Assembly: GCF_000445445.1 (NCBI RefSeq)
Contig: NZ_ASXP01000002.1
Coordinates: 945,001-1,009,000, forward strand
DNA length: 64,000 nucleotides
Source: Sporomusa ovata DSM 2662
GTDB lineage: Bacteria > Bacillota > Negativicutes > Sporomusales > Sporomusaceae
Direction: 5' to 3'
The position numbers and the translations under genes were made by a program. This document shows, piece by piece, positions 43,374 to 52,168 of the stretch. The notes under the pieces were generated by a model. It saw only the letters and a list, made by a program, of their open reading frames with translations. It ran no database searches and was not told the origin of the DNA. The first letter of the stretch is position 1, and the number at the start of each line of letters is the position of its first letter.

Positions 43374-43652
43374 ATGAGAGCTACTGGAATTGTTAAAAGA
43401 GTTGATCAACTTGGTAGAGTTGTATTGCCTGTCGAATTACGCCGCACCTTTGGCATTAAAGAATATGATGGTCTCGAAATATATACCTATAAGGATCAAA
43501 TTATTTTGCAGAAACATGAGCTGACTTGTGTATTTTGCGGCAGTAGAGATGAGGTAACGAAGTTCAAGGAAAAAAATGTCTGTAAGGAATGCCTTTCAGC
43601 TATGAGACAAAAAGCAGCGGATAATTCATCAATATTTTTGAGGATAACTTAG
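43374..43652 (+). CDS. AbrB/SpoVT-family transcriptional regulator
   Basis: Transition-state type DNA-binding protein. Residues 1-48 form the swapped-hairpin SpoVT-AbrB domain (RATGIVKRVDQLGRVVLPVE, then LRRTFGIKEYDGLEIY). The C-terminal half has two Cys pairs, CVFC near 52-55 and CKEC near 69-72, likely a zinc knuckle, as in clostridial AbrB paralogues. The 92-residue length is typical. AAAAGGAGAAAAA precedes the ATG. It is inserted between rpoC and ybxF together with the following small ORF. Targets are unknown. Confidence 0.9.
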   Translation: MRATGIVKRVDQLGRVVLPVELRRTFGIKEYDGLEIYTYKDQIILQKHELTCVFCGSRDEVTKFKEKNVCKECLSAMRQKAADNSSIFLRIT

Positions 43653-43664
43653 AGGAGGTAGCTA

Positions 43665-43916
43665 ATGTATCCGGAGTTAATTAAATCTACGCAAGCATTT
43701 ATAATGTACATAAAAGAAAAAAGATGCTGGCCCAGCCATGAGGAATGGAATGCATATGCTTATAAGTATGGTTATTATGATGCAGAAAAATTATCCCGTC
43801 TGGGCATATGGGGTGATTTACGGGAACTGTCCGCCTTGGAGATTATTAATTCAACCAAAAGGTTTAGAAAGACTAAGCTATTAGGATATAGATATAGCAT
43901 CAGGGATAAAAATTAA
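43665..43916 (+). CDS. small protein of unknown function
   Basis: An 83-residue basic protein preceded by AGAGGAGGTAGCTA and only 12 bases behind the AbrB-type gene, so probably co-transcribed. WPSHEEWNAYAYKYGYYDAE near 23-42, with a later GIWGDL, weakly resembles the small helical repeat that accompanies some HNH homing endonucleases. There is no nuclease motif here. Could be a small nucleic-acid-binding partner; family not established. Confidence 0.6.
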   Translation: MYPELIKSTQAFIMYIKEKRCWPSHEEWNAYAYKYGYYDAEKLSRLGIWGDLRELSALEIINSTKRFRKTKLLGYRYSIRDKN

Positions 43917-43988
43917 GCAGCAGTAATTTGCATTTTGGAAACACCCGGGATAGTGGTTATAAATATCCGCAGAAACTCTAATACTTTA

Positions 43989-44017
43989 TTGACATTTAGA
44001 AACCAAAATGATAATAT
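43989..44017 (+). promoter_or_regulatory. str operon promoter
   Basis: TTGACA (43989-43994) and TAATAT (44012-44017), spacer 17, about 50 bases before ybxF. Confidence 0.6.
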
Positions 44018-44065
44018 ATTAGAGTGTCTTGGGAATATTGCATTTTTCCGAAGGAGTTGGTCGCC

Positions 44066-44320
44066 GTGAACAGTGAAGAACTGGAAGTTTTCAAGAGTGG
44101 CAAGAAAGCCATTGGTGCTAAACAAACGGTGCGAGCTGTGGAAAAAGGTTTGGCTACCAAGGTATACCTTGCTGCTGATGCTGATAGACGGGTAGTTGCT
44201 CCACTTGCACTGCTATGTAATCAAAAAGAAGTCCAGGTTGACGATCAGTCAACCATGACCGAACTGGGAAAAGCTTGTGGTATTGAAGTAGCTGCGGCGG
44301 CTGTAGCATTATTGAAATAA
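44066..44320 (+). CDS. ybxF: L7Ae-family kink-turn RNA-binding protein
   Basis: Homologue of Bacillus YbxF, which binds kink-turn RNA. The GTG start at 44066 follows CCGAAGGAGTTGG; the longer frame is unsupported. The 84 residues show the L7Ae pattern (KAIGAKQTVRAVEKGLATKV near 14-33, VYLAADADRRVVAPLALLC near 33-51, then TELGKACG near 65). It stands just before rpsL as in Bacillus. Confidence 0.92.
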   Translation: MNSEELEVFKSGKKAIGAKQTVRAVEKGLATKVYLAADADRRVVAPLALLCNQKEVQVDDQSTMTELGKACGIEVAAAAVALLK

Positions 44321-44425
44321 GTCAGTATGGGGACAGGTCGTTACTAATTTTATCCACATGCTTGTCGGTGGCTGAAATTTTTAATAATAAATAACGACAT
44401 TGGGGAAGGAGGTGCGCTTAATAAC

Positions 44426-44809
44426 ATGCCAACAATTAATCAATTAGTGCGCAAAAACCGGGAGTCGTTACTGCAAAAGTCTACTGCTCCGGCACTTAAG
44501 GAATGTCCGCAAAAACGTGGTGTATGCACAAGGGTATATACAACTACTCCGAAAAAACCTAACTCTGCACTCCGTAAAGTTGCTCGTGTGCGTTTGACTA
44601 ACGGCATTGAAGTAACTGCCTACATTCCGGGTATTGGTCACAACTTGCAAGAACACTCGGTTGTACTTATCCGCGGCGGCAGAATAAAGGACTTGCCAGG
44701 TGTGCGTTATCACATTGTTCGTGGAGCTCTTGACACCGCTGGGGTTGCCAAACGTGGTCAGGGCCGTTCGAAATACGGTGCTAAAAAGGCCGCTGCTGCC
44801 AAGAAATAA
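44426..44809 (+). CDS. rpsL: ribosomal protein S12
   Basis: Decoding-centre protein. The 127-residue sequence contains TTPKKPNSALRKVARVRL near 39-56 with the streptomycin-relevant Lys residues wild-type, and LPGVRYHIVRG near 91. GGGGAAGGAGGTGCGC lies upstream; the ATG is 10 bases beyond. The 105-base leader has no feature I can name. Confidence 0.97.
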   Translation: MPTINQLVRKNRESLLQKSTAPALKECPQKRGVCTRVYTTTPKKPNSALRKVARVRLTNGIEVTAYIPGIGHNLQEHSVVLIRGGRIKDLPGVRYHIVRGALDTAGVAKRGQGRSKYGAKKAAAAKK

Positions 44810-44851
44810 TTACTAACCTGCTGCAGATTTTTGGAAGAAGGAGGGATACTG

Positions 44852-45322
44852 ATGCCAAGAAAAGGTGCTGTTCCCAAGCGGGATGTATTGCCGGATCCGG
44901 TATATAGTTCCAAGCTTGTAACAAGATTTATCAACAAAATTATGTTGGACGGCAAAAAAGGTGTTGCTGAAAATATTGTATATGATGCGTTTGAAGCCAT
45001 TCGCGCCAAAACAGGTAAAGATCCGATGGAAGTATTTGAAGTTGCGCTGAAAAACGTTATGCCGGTTCTGGAAGTTCGTGCTCGCCGTGTAGGCGGTGCT
45101 AACTACCAGGTTCCTGTAGAAGTGCGGCCTGACCGCAAAATGTCACTGGGTATTCGCTGGCTGGTTAATTATTCCCGCTTGCGCGGCGAAAAAACCATGC
45201 ACGAACGACTTGCTTCGGAATTAATGGATGCTGCTAATAATACTGGCGCGTCTGTTAAAAAACGTGAAGATACTCATAAAATGGCTGAAGCTAATAAGGC
45301 TTTTGCACATTATCGCTGGTAA
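44852..45322 (+). CDS. rpsG: ribosomal protein S7
   Basis: Primary 16S rRNA binder of the small-subunit head. I start it at MPRKGAVPKR (44852), preceded by AGAAGGAGGGATACTG; 156 residues. MEVFEVALKNVMPVLEVRARRVGG near 63-86 and the C-terminal KMAEANKAFAHYRW are diagnostic. Confidence 0.97.
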   Translation: MPRKGAVPKRDVLPDPVYSSKLVTRFINKIMLDGKKGVAENIVYDAFEAIRAKTGKDPMEVFEVALKNVMPVLEVRARRVGGANYQVPVEVRPDRKMSLGIRWLVNYSRLRGEKTMHERLASELMDAANNTGASVKKREDTHKMAEANKAFAHYRW

Positions 45323-45430
45323 AATTTGAAGTTCAAGGTCTGGGGTTCGAGTTCGGATCAAGTCGGGTTGCGTAAGCAACCCCTGTGTCTAAACGAACAT
45401 GTGAACTCACGATACTAAGGAGTGAAAATA

Positions 45431-47506
45431 GTGGCCCGAAAGTTTCCACTGGAAAAGACGCGGAACATCGGTATTATGGCACATATAGACGCCGGCAAGA
45501 CCACTACCACTGAACGCATTCTGTTTTACACTGGCAGAGTACACAAAATCGGCGAAGTACATGATGGCGCTGCGACTATGGACTGGATGGTGCAAGAACA
45601 AGAAAGAGGTATCACAATTACCTCTGCGGCCACTACAGCCCAATGGGACGGGCATCGTATTAACATCATCGACACGCCAGGGCACGTGGACTTTACAGTT
45701 GAAGTAGAACGTTCATTGCGAGTGCTTGATGGCTCAGTTGCGGTTTTTTGCGCTAAAGGCGGCGTAGAGCCACAATCTGAGACTGTATGGCGTCAGGCCG
45801 ATAAATACAACGTTCCCCGTATGGCATATGTTAATAAAATGGACATTACCGGTGCTGATTTTTACCGGGTTGTCGACATGATGAAGACTCGGCTAGGCGC
45901 TAATGCTGTGCCGATCCAACTACCCATCGGTTTTGAAGATACCTTTAAAGGATTTGTTGATCTTATTGAAATGAAGGCTGTTGTCTATACCGATGACCTG
46001 GGTAAGGTAAGTGAAGCTGCTGATATACCTGAAGATATGGCTGAACATGTTGAGACTTACCGTCAAAACCTCTTGGATGCTGTTGCTGAAAGCGACGATG
46101 AACTAATGATGAAATACCTCGAGGGGGAAGAAATTTCTGTCGAGGAAATCAAGACAGCTATCCGTAAAGCCACTATTGCCTGTAAGATGACACCGGTGCT
46201 GTGCGGGTCATCTTATAAGAACAAAGGCGTACAACCGCTCTTGGATGCAGTAGTTGCCTATATGCCTGCACCGATCGATATCCCGGCTATTAAGGGTGTT
46301 AACCCTGAGACTGGTGAAGAAGGTGAACGTGCGGCAGATGATAGCTTGCCATTCTCGGCGTTGGCCTTCAAGATTATGGCTGATCCTTATGTTGGTAAGT
46401 TGGCATTCTTCCGGGTATATTCCGGTCAGTTAGCTTCCGGCTCTTATGTATATAATTCTACAAAAGGCAAACGGGAGCGTATTGGGCGGATTCTGCAAAT
46501 GCACGCTAATCACCGGGAAGAGATCGAAGTAGTTTATACAGGTGATATTGCTGCTGCAGTAGGCCTTAAAGATACTACTACCGGGGATACCCTTTGTGAT
46601 GATAAAAACATCATTGTTCTTGAATCTATGATTTTCCCTGATCCTGTTATTTCTATAGCTGTTGAGCCCAAAACTAAGGCTGACCAGGAGAAAATGGGTG
46701 TAGCCCTCAATCGTCTGGCAGAAGAAGACCCTACCTTCAAGATGTATACTGACCAGGAAACCGGTCAGACTATTATCTCGGGTATGGGTGAGTTGCATCT
46801 TGAGATTATCGTTGACCGGATGCTAAGAGAATTCAAGGTGGAATGTAACGTGGGTAAACCCCAGGTTGCTTACCGTGAAACTATCCGCAAAACAGTTAAA
46901 TCTGAAGGTAAATTTGTTCGTCAGTCTGGTGGACGCGGCCAATATGGTCATTGCTGGTTGGAAATTGAACCATTGGAGCCAGGACAAGGATTTATCTTCG
47001 AGAACAAAGTTGTCGGTGGTGCTATTCCTAGAGAATACATCTCCCCAATTGAAGCCGGTGTTAAAGAAGCTATGGCCACAGGCGTATCGGCTGGATACCC
47101 AATGGTTGACATCAAGGTTACTGTCTATGACGGCTCATACCATGATGTTGACTCCTCAGAAATGGCATTCAAAATTGCGGGTTCAATGGGCTTTAAAGCT
47201 GGTTGCTCTAAGGCGGGCCCGGTTATCCTTGAACCATATATGAAAGTTGAAGTTATAGTACCTGAAGATTACATGGGCGATGTTATCGGCGACTTAAACT
47301 CCCGCCGGGGCCGCATTGAAGGTATGGAAGGACGTTCTGGTGCACAATCGATAAAAGCATTTGTGCCGCTGTCTGAGATGTTCGGCTATTCAACAGACCT
47401 TCGTTCGAAGACGCAAGGACGTGGTAATTACTCCATGGAATTTGATCATTATGAAGAAGTCCCTAAAAATATTGCCGAAGTTATCGCCACTAAGAACAAA
47501 GGCTGA
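45431..47506 (+). CDS. fusA: elongation factor G
   Basis: GTPase that drives translocation. I start it at GTG 45431 (VARKFPLEKTRN) because CTAAGGAGTG is 8 bases upstream and Bacillus FusA begins at the same point; 691 residues. G1 is AHIDAGKTTT, with RGITI, DTPGH and NKMD. Domains II-V follow, with the domain IV tip intact. It is classical FusA, with no FusB-type or ribosome-protection features. A small GGGTTGC-GTAA-GCAACCC hairpin (45363-45381) lies in the leader. Confidence 0.96.
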   Translation: MARKFPLEKTRNIGIMAHIDAGKTTTTERILFYTGRVHKIGEVHDGAATMDWMVQEQERGITITSAATTAQWDGHRINIIDTPGHVDFTVEVERSLRVLDGSVAVFCAKGGVEPQSETVWRQADKYNVPRMAYVNKMDITGADFYRVVDMMKTRLGANAVPIQLPIGFEDTFKGFVDLIEMKAVVYTDDLGKVSEAADIPEDMAEHVETYRQNLLDAVAESDDELMMKYLEGEEISVEEIKTAIRKATIACKMTPVLCGSSYKNKGVQPLLDAVVAYMPAPIDIPAIKGVNPETGEEGERAADDSLPFSALAFKIMADPYVGKLAFFRVYSGQLASGSYVYNSTKGKRERIGRILQMHANHREEIEVVYTGDIAAAVGLKDTTTGDTLCDDKNIIVLESMIFPDPVISIAVEPKTKADQEKMGVALNRLAEEDPTFKMYTDQETGQTIISGMGELHLEIIVDRMLREFKVECNVGKPQVAYRETIRKTVKSEGKFVRQSGGRGQYGHCWLEIEPLEPGQGFIFENKVVGGAIPREYISPIEAGVKEAMATGVSAGYPMVDIKVTVYDGSYHDVDSSEMAFKIAGSMGFKAGCSKAGPVILEPYMKVEVIVPEDYMGDVIGDLNSRRGRIEGMEGRSGAQSIKAFVPLSEMFGYSTDLRSKTQGRGNYSMEFDHYEEVPKNIAEVIATKNKG

Positions 47507-47570
47507 TAACTTGCCCGCTTACTTGCTTACCTAAAACATTAAAGTAATAAACTTAGGAGGTAACACTCAA

Positions 47571-48773
47571 ATGGCTAAGAAAAAGTTTGAAAGAAACAAA
47601 CCACATGTTAACATTGGTACTATCGGTCACGTTGACCATGGCAAAACCTCGCTGACGGCTGCCATTACCATGACATTGGCAAAACACGGCGGCGCTGAGT
47701 TCATGGCTTATGACATGATTGACAAAGCACCGGAAGAAAGAGAGCGCGGTATCACCATCAACACAGCTCACGTTGAGTATGAAACGGCAGCCCGCCATTA
47801 TGCCCACGTGGACTGCCCAGGCCATGCTGACTATGTTAAAAACATGATCACTGGCGCAGCGCAAATGGACGGCGCTATCCTGGTTGTATCGGCAGCTGAC
47901 GGCCCGATGCCGCAAACTCGCGAACACATTTTGCTGTCCCGCCAAGTTGGCGTACCTGCCATGGTTGTATTCTTAAACAAAGCTGACCTGGTTGATGATG
48001 CTGAACTGATGGAACTAGTAGAAATGGAAGTTCGTGAACTTCTCACCAGCTACGAATTCCCGGGTGACGACATTCCGGTCGTATCAGGTTCTGCTGTAAA
48101 AGTGCTTAACTGCGGTTGCGCGAGCCCTGAATGCGAATGGTGTGGCAAAATCCATGAACTGATGGCCAAAGTTGACGAATACATTCCGACCCCGGTTCGT
48201 GCTACCGATAAAACCTTCCTGATGCCTGTAGAAGACGTATTCACTATTACTGGCCGTGGCACAGTAGCAACCGGCCGTGTAGAACGTGGCGAAGTAAAAG
48301 TCGGTGATACAGTAGAGATCGTTGGCATGAGTGAAAAACCGAAATCAACAGTAGTAACTGGTGTAGAAATGTTCCGGAAACTATTGGATTCGGCAGTAGC
48401 CGGTGACAACATTGGTGCACTTTTAAGAGGTGTTGAACGTAAGGAAATCGAGCGTGGACAGGTACTGGCCAAGCCTGGCAGTATTAAACCGCACACCAAA
48501 TTCAAGTCTGAAGTATATGTATTGTCCAAAGAAGAAGGCGGCCGTCATACCCCGTTCTTTAACGGTTACCGTCCGCAATTCTACTTTAGAACAACAGACG
48601 TAACTGGTGTTGTTACATTGCCGGAAGGTGTAGAAATGGTAATGCCTGGCGATAACATTCAAATGAATATAGCGCTTATTACCCCAATTGCTATTGAAGA
48701 AGGTCTGCGCTTTGCTATTCGTGAAGGCGGTCGTACGGTAGGCGCTGGTGTTGTAACTGCTGTTGAAGAATAA
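47571..48773 (+). CDS. tuf: elongation factor Tu, copy 2
   Basis: Encodes a protein identical to copy 1, including the Cys181/183/188/191 insertion. DNA is nearly identical; differences I saw are ACT for ACC near codon 95 and three third-position changes in the last 20 codons. This is what gene conversion between the copies produces. AGGAGGTAACACTCAA gives an ideal ribosome site. It follows fusA by 64 bases in the classical str-operon order. Confidence 0.97.
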   Translation: MAKKKFERNKPHVNIGTIGHVDHGKTSLTAAITMTLAKHGGAEFMAYDMIDKAPEERERGITINTAHVEYETAARHYAHVDCPGHADYVKNMITGAAQMDGAILVVSAADGPMPQTREHILLSRQVGVPAMVVFLNKADLVDDAELMELVEMEVRELLTSYEFPGDDIPVVSGSAVKVLNCGCASPECEWCGKIHELMAKVDEYIPTPVRATDKTFLMPVEDVFTITGRGTVATGRVERGEVKVGDTVEIVGMSEKPKSTVVTGVEMFRKLLDSAVAGDNIGALLRGVERKEIERGQVLAKPGSIKPHTKFKSEVYVLSKEEGGRHTPFFNGYRPQFYFRTTDVTGVVTLPEGVEMVMPGDNIQMNIALITPIAIEEGLRFAIREGGRTVGAGVVTAVEE

Positions 48774-48795
48774 TCTCTTTTTATAAATATAATAT

Positions 48796-48882
48796 CTGGT
48801 AGGGCGGCAGATGCCGCCTTTTACCAGGATATTGACCGGCGATGACGTGGAAGGTGGCCCGCACGCGCGGGGAAATTTCCAC
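48796..48882 (+). promoter_or_regulatory. structured leader of the S10 operon
   Basis: Two hairpins fill the gap tuf-rpsJ. CTGGTA-GGCGGC pairs with GCCGCC-TTTTACCAG (48796-48827), which may end tuf transcription. GTGGAA/TTCCAC encloses CCCGC/GCGGG (48847-48882). Whether a ribosomal protein binds the second hairpin cannot be said from sequence. Confidence 0.5.
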
Positions 48883-48930
48883 CGAGAATGTCCGTTCAGA
48901 GAAACTGGGCGATAAGGAGGAATAAAATAA

Positions 48931-49242
48931 ATGGCTAAACAACAAAAAATCAGAATCCGCCTTAAGGCATATGACCATAAGGCGCTTGACCAAAGTGCGG
49001 CCAAGATTGTTGAGACCGCGAAACGTACCGGCGCTATGGTTTCTGGCCCTATTCCGCTTCCTACAGAGAAAAATATTTTTACTATTTTGCGTTCACCCCA
49101 TGTCAACAAAGACTCCCGCGAACAATTTGAAATGCGGACACATAAACGTCTTATTGACATTCTGGAGCCGACCCCTAAGACCGTAGATGCTTTAATGCGT
49201 CTCGACTTGCCGGCTGGTGTGGACATCGAAATCAAGCTGTAA
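48931..49242 (+). CDS. rpsJ: ribosomal protein S10
   Basis: First gene of the S10 operon; also the NusE antitermination factor. The 103 residues include RIRLKAYDHKALDQSA near 7-22 and the conserved loop HVNKDSREQFEMRTHKRLID near 55-74. GATAAGGAGGAATAAAATAA precedes the ATG. Confidence 0.97.
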   Translation: MAKQQKIRIRLKAYDHKALDQSAAKIVETAKRTGAMVSGPIPLPTEKNIFTILRSPHVNKDSREQFEMRTHKRLIDILEPTPKTVDALMRLDLPAGVDIEIKL

Positions 49243-49258
49243 GAGGAGGTGCGATAAT

Positions 49259-49900
49259 ATGGCTAAAGGAATTTTAGGAAAAAAACTGGGCATGACCCAA
49301 ATCTTTACGGCTGAGGGTAGAGTTATTCCGGTTACTGTTATTGAAGCCGGTCCCAATGTCGTAGTGCAAAACAAGACAGTTGAAAATGATGGCTACAATG
49401 CAGTGCAACTTGGATTTGGCGCTGTTAAAGAGAAAAATGTTAACAAACCTATGCAGGGCCACTTTGCCAAGGCCAACGTTAAAGCGGTAAAATTTATTCG
49501 TGAGTTGCGCCTGCCTGGAGCCTCTGAATATACAGTAGGTCAAGTTCTTAATGCTGATGTGTTCGGCGAAGGTGAACTTATTGATGTAACTGGTACTGCA
49601 AAAGGCAAAGGTTTTGCTGGTACCATTAAACGCCACAACTTTGCATGCGGACCTATGGGGCACGGTTCTAAATCCCATCGTGAGCCAGGAACTATTGGTT
49701 CTCGGATGAGCGGTGGCGGCGGTAAAGTATTTAAAGGTAAGAAACTTCCGGGTCGTATGGGCGGACAAAAAGTTACCGTACAGCGGCTGCAAGTGGTTCG
49801 CGTTGATGTACCTCGTAATCTTTTACTGGTTAAGGGTGCTGTTCCCGGACCTAAAGGCAGTTTCGTCATTGTTAAAAATACAGTAAAACCCAATAAGTAA
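49259..49900 (+). CDS. rplC: ribosomal protein L3
   Basis: Early-assembly 23S rRNA binder near the peptidyl-transferase centre. The start MAKGILGKKLGM (49259) follows AGAGGAGGTGCG; 213 residues. GHGSKSHREPGTIGSRMSGG near 137-156 and KKLPGRMGG near 160 are the loop that reaches the catalytic centre; it looks wild-type. Confidence 0.97.
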   Translation: MAKGILGKKLGMTQIFTAEGRVIPVTVIEAGPNVVVQNKTVENDGYNAVQLGFGAVKEKNVNKPMQGHFAKANVKAVKFIRELRLPGASEYTVGQVLNADVFGEGELIDVTGTAKGKGFAGTIKRHNFACGPMGHGSKSHREPGTIGSRMSGGGGKVFKGKKLPGRMGGQKVTVQRLQVVRVDVPRNLLLVKGAVPGPKGSFVIVKNTVKPNK

Positions 49901-49968
49901 TCGCAGCTTGCAGCTTTGCGATTTGTCGTAGAGTACAGGTTGCGAGCATCGAAAGGAGGACGTGCTAT

Positions 49969-50592
49969 ATGCCGAAAGTGGCAGTATATGACATGACCGG
50001 TGCAAAAACCGGTGAAATGGAACTTAATGATAGCGTATTTGGCGTAGAAATAAATGAAGCTGTTGTTCATCAGGCCGTAGTAATGCAGCTGGCAAGCCAG
50101 CGTCAAGGTAATCACGCAACTAAGACCAGATCTATGGTACGTGGTGGTGGCAGAAAACCCTGGAAACAAAAAGGTACCGGCCGGGCACGGTCTGGTAGCA
50201 TTCGGTCTCCATTGTGGGTAGGTGGCGGTGTTGCGTTTGGACCGCATCCGCGCAGCTACAAGTTTAGTATGCCTCGTAAAGCTCGCCGTTTAGCAATTAA
50301 ATCGGCACTGACCGCCAAGGTCAACGATGGTGAATTAATGGTAGTTGAAAGTATTAACTTTGCTGAGCCAAAAACCAAAGACGTAGTAAATTTCCTTGGT
50401 AACTTTGAAGCGCCGGCAAAAGCTTTAATTATCACTGCTGATAATGATGAAAATGTTGCAAAATCGTCCCGCAATATTCCGGGTGTTAAATCTATCGGGA
50501 CTATTGGACTGAATGTTTTTGACCTTCTTCATCATGATAAGGTACTTGTAACCAAAGAAGCAGTCGCTAAGATTGAGGAGGTGCTGGCATGA
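49969..50592 (+). CDS. rplD: ribosomal protein L4
   Basis: Lines the exit tunnel and in some bacteria represses the S10 operon. The 207 residues include the tunnel loop GGGRKPWKQKGTGRARSGS near 60-78. AAAGGAGGACGTGCT precedes the ATG. It overlaps rplW by four bases. Confidence 0.97.
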   Translation: MPKVAVYDMTGAKTGEMELNDSVFGVEINEAVVHQAVVMQLASQRQGNHATKTRSMVRGGGRKPWKQKGTGRARSGSIRSPLWVGGGVAFGPHPRSYKFSMPRKARRLAIKSALTAKVNDGELMVVESINFAEPKTKDVVNFLGNFEAPAKALIITADNDENVAKSSRNIPGVKSIGTIGLNVFDLLHHDKVLVTKEAVAKIEEVLA

Positions 50593-50879
50593 TGGCAAAT
50601 CCACGCGACATTCTCCTCAGACCATACATCACTGAAAAAACGAATGCATTGATGGCTGAGAATAAATATACATTTATTGTGCCGCTTACAGCTAATAAAG
50701 TTGAAGTTCGTCAAGCTGTTGAGCAAATCTTCAAAGTAAAAGTTCTTAACGTGAACACCATTCGGGTAATGGGTAAAACCAAACGTATGGGTAAGAATAT
50801 CGGCAAACGTTCGGACTTCAAAAAAGCCATTGTCAAATTGGCTGCCGGCGAGCGCATAGAATTCTTTGAAGGTGTATAA
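50589..50879 (+). CDS. rplW: ribosomal protein L23
   Basis: Tunnel-exit protein and docking site of trigger factor and SRP. The 96 residues start at the ATG overlapping the rplD stop (GAGGAGGTGCTGGC upstream; a second ATG follows directly). RPYITEKTN near 10-18 and VNTIRVMGKTKRMG near 55 are family motifs. Confidence 0.96.
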   Translation: MMANPRDILLRPYITEKTNALMAENKYTFIVPLTANKVEVRQAVEQIFKVKVLNVNTIRVMGKTKRMGKNIGKRSDFKKAIVKLAAGERIEFFEGV

Positions 50880-50908
50880 CCAAATTCTTAAAAAAAGGAG
50901 GGGCATAC

Positions 50909-51754
50909 ATGCCAGTTAAAAGTTTTAAACCATACGCTCCTGGCAGAAGATTTATGACGGTAGCCGATTTTTCGGATATTACCGCAGATCGTCCCGAGCG
51001 TTCTCTTACCGAGCGTCTACAAAAACACGCCGGTCGTAACCAGCAAGGTCGTTTAACTGTTCGACATCAAGGCGGTGGACATAAACGCCTGTACCGTATA
51101 ATTGACTTCAAACGCAATAAAGATGGCGTTCCTGCAAACGTTGCCACTATTGAATATGATCCGAACCGTTCAGCACGGATTGCTCTCTTGAGCTATGCTG
51201 ATGGTGAGAAACGTTATATTTTAGCTCCTAACGGTCTTAAAGTAGGCGATACCATCGTGAGCGGTCCTGAAGCCGATATCAAGGTGGGTAATGCCTTACC
51301 TTTTAAAAATATACCGGTAGGTACCCTGGTTCACAACATTGAAATGAAAATCGGTAAAGGCGGTCAATTGGTCCGTTCAGCCGGTGCGTCTGCTCAGCTT
51401 ATGGCTAAGGAAGGCAGTTATGCACTTCTCAGATTGCCATCTGGTGAACTTAGAAAAGTTCATATTAATTGCCGGGCTACTATTGGTCAGGTAGGCAACC
51501 TTGAACACGAAAATATTACCATTGGCAAAGCTGGCCGTTCTCGCTGGCTGGGCGTTCGTCCTGCTAACCGTGGTGTATCCATGAACCCGTGCGACCATCC
51601 GCATGGCGGTGGTGAAGGCCGTTCCCCTGTTGGCCGTAAGCATCCGGTTACTCCGTGGGGTAAATGTGCTATGGGTGCCAAAACCCGTAAAAAGAAAGCT
51701 TCTGACAAACTGATCGTTAAGAGACGTAGTTCTAGGCAGACGACAGGCAGATAA
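50909..51754 (+). CDS. rplB: ribosomal protein L2
   Basis: Needed for subunit joining and peptidyl transfer. The 281 residues contain GGGHKRLYRIIDF near 55-67 and the conserved C-terminus MNPCDHPHGGGEGRSPVGR with the functionally important His. AAAAAAGGAGGGGCATAC precedes the ATG. Confidence 0.97.
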   Translation: MPVKSFKPYAPGRRFMTVADFSDITADRPERSLTERLQKHAGRNQQGRLTVRHQGGGHKRLYRIIDFKRNKDGVPANVATIEYDPNRSARIALLSYADGEKRYILAPNGLKVGDTIVSGPEADIKVGNALPFKNIPVGTLVHNIEMKIGKGGQLVRSAGASAQLMAKEGSYALLRLPSGELRKVHINCRATIGQVGNLEHENITIGKAGRSRWLGVRPANRGVSMNPCDHPHGGGEGRSPVGRKHPVTPWGKCAMGAKTRKKKASDKLIVKRRSSRQTTGR

Positions 51755-51839
51755 GTCGAGTTTAAATGTTCGGGGATGAGGAGTAGTGAGAAATCACGAA
51801 TGAACGATCCGCGAACATAGCGAAAGGAGGCTATTTTAG

Positions 51840-52121
51840 GTGTCAAGATCAATTAAAAAAGGGCCTTATGTGCATGCAAGCTTGACTAAAAAGATTGATG
51901 CACTTAATGCTAAAAATGAAAAAAAAGTTATTAAAACCTGGTCGCGCAGCTCGACCATCCTGCCTACTTTTATCGGACACACCGTTGCTGTTCATGATGG
52001 CCGTAAGCATGTGCCAGTATATGTTACCGAAGATATGGTAGGGCACAAACTTGGCGAATTTGCGCCAACTCGGACATATAAAGGCCACAGCGGTTCTGAG
52101 CGGTCTACCGGGGTAAAATAA
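51840..52121 (+). CDS. rpsS: ribosomal protein S19
   Basis: Small-subunit head protein contacting the A-site tRNA. The 93 residues start at GTG (SRSIKKGPYVH), preceded by CGAAAGGAGGCTATTTTAG. WSRSSTILPTFIGHTVAVH and HKLGEFAPTRTYKGH are diagnostic. The 85-base gap before it contains a TGTTCG...CGAACA inverted pair. Confidence 0.97.
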   Translation: MSRSIKKGPYVHASLTKKIDALNAKNEKKVIKTWSRSSTILPTFIGHTVAVHDGRKHVPVYVTEDMVGHKLGEFAPTRTYKGHSGSERSTGVK

Positions 52122-52168
52122 TTCGCTTAGCAAAAATCCGGAAATTATAGCCGGAAGGGGGTTAAATA

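Noticed and set aside
48423..49235. 270-residue minus-strand frame across the tuf end, the gap and rpsJ
   Set aside because: Opposite two highly conserved genes; the composition is that of reverse-complement coding.
50474..52133. Long minus-strand frames across ribosomal protein genes
   Set aside because: All are opposite conserved genes and have no start signals; the operon reads only rightwards.
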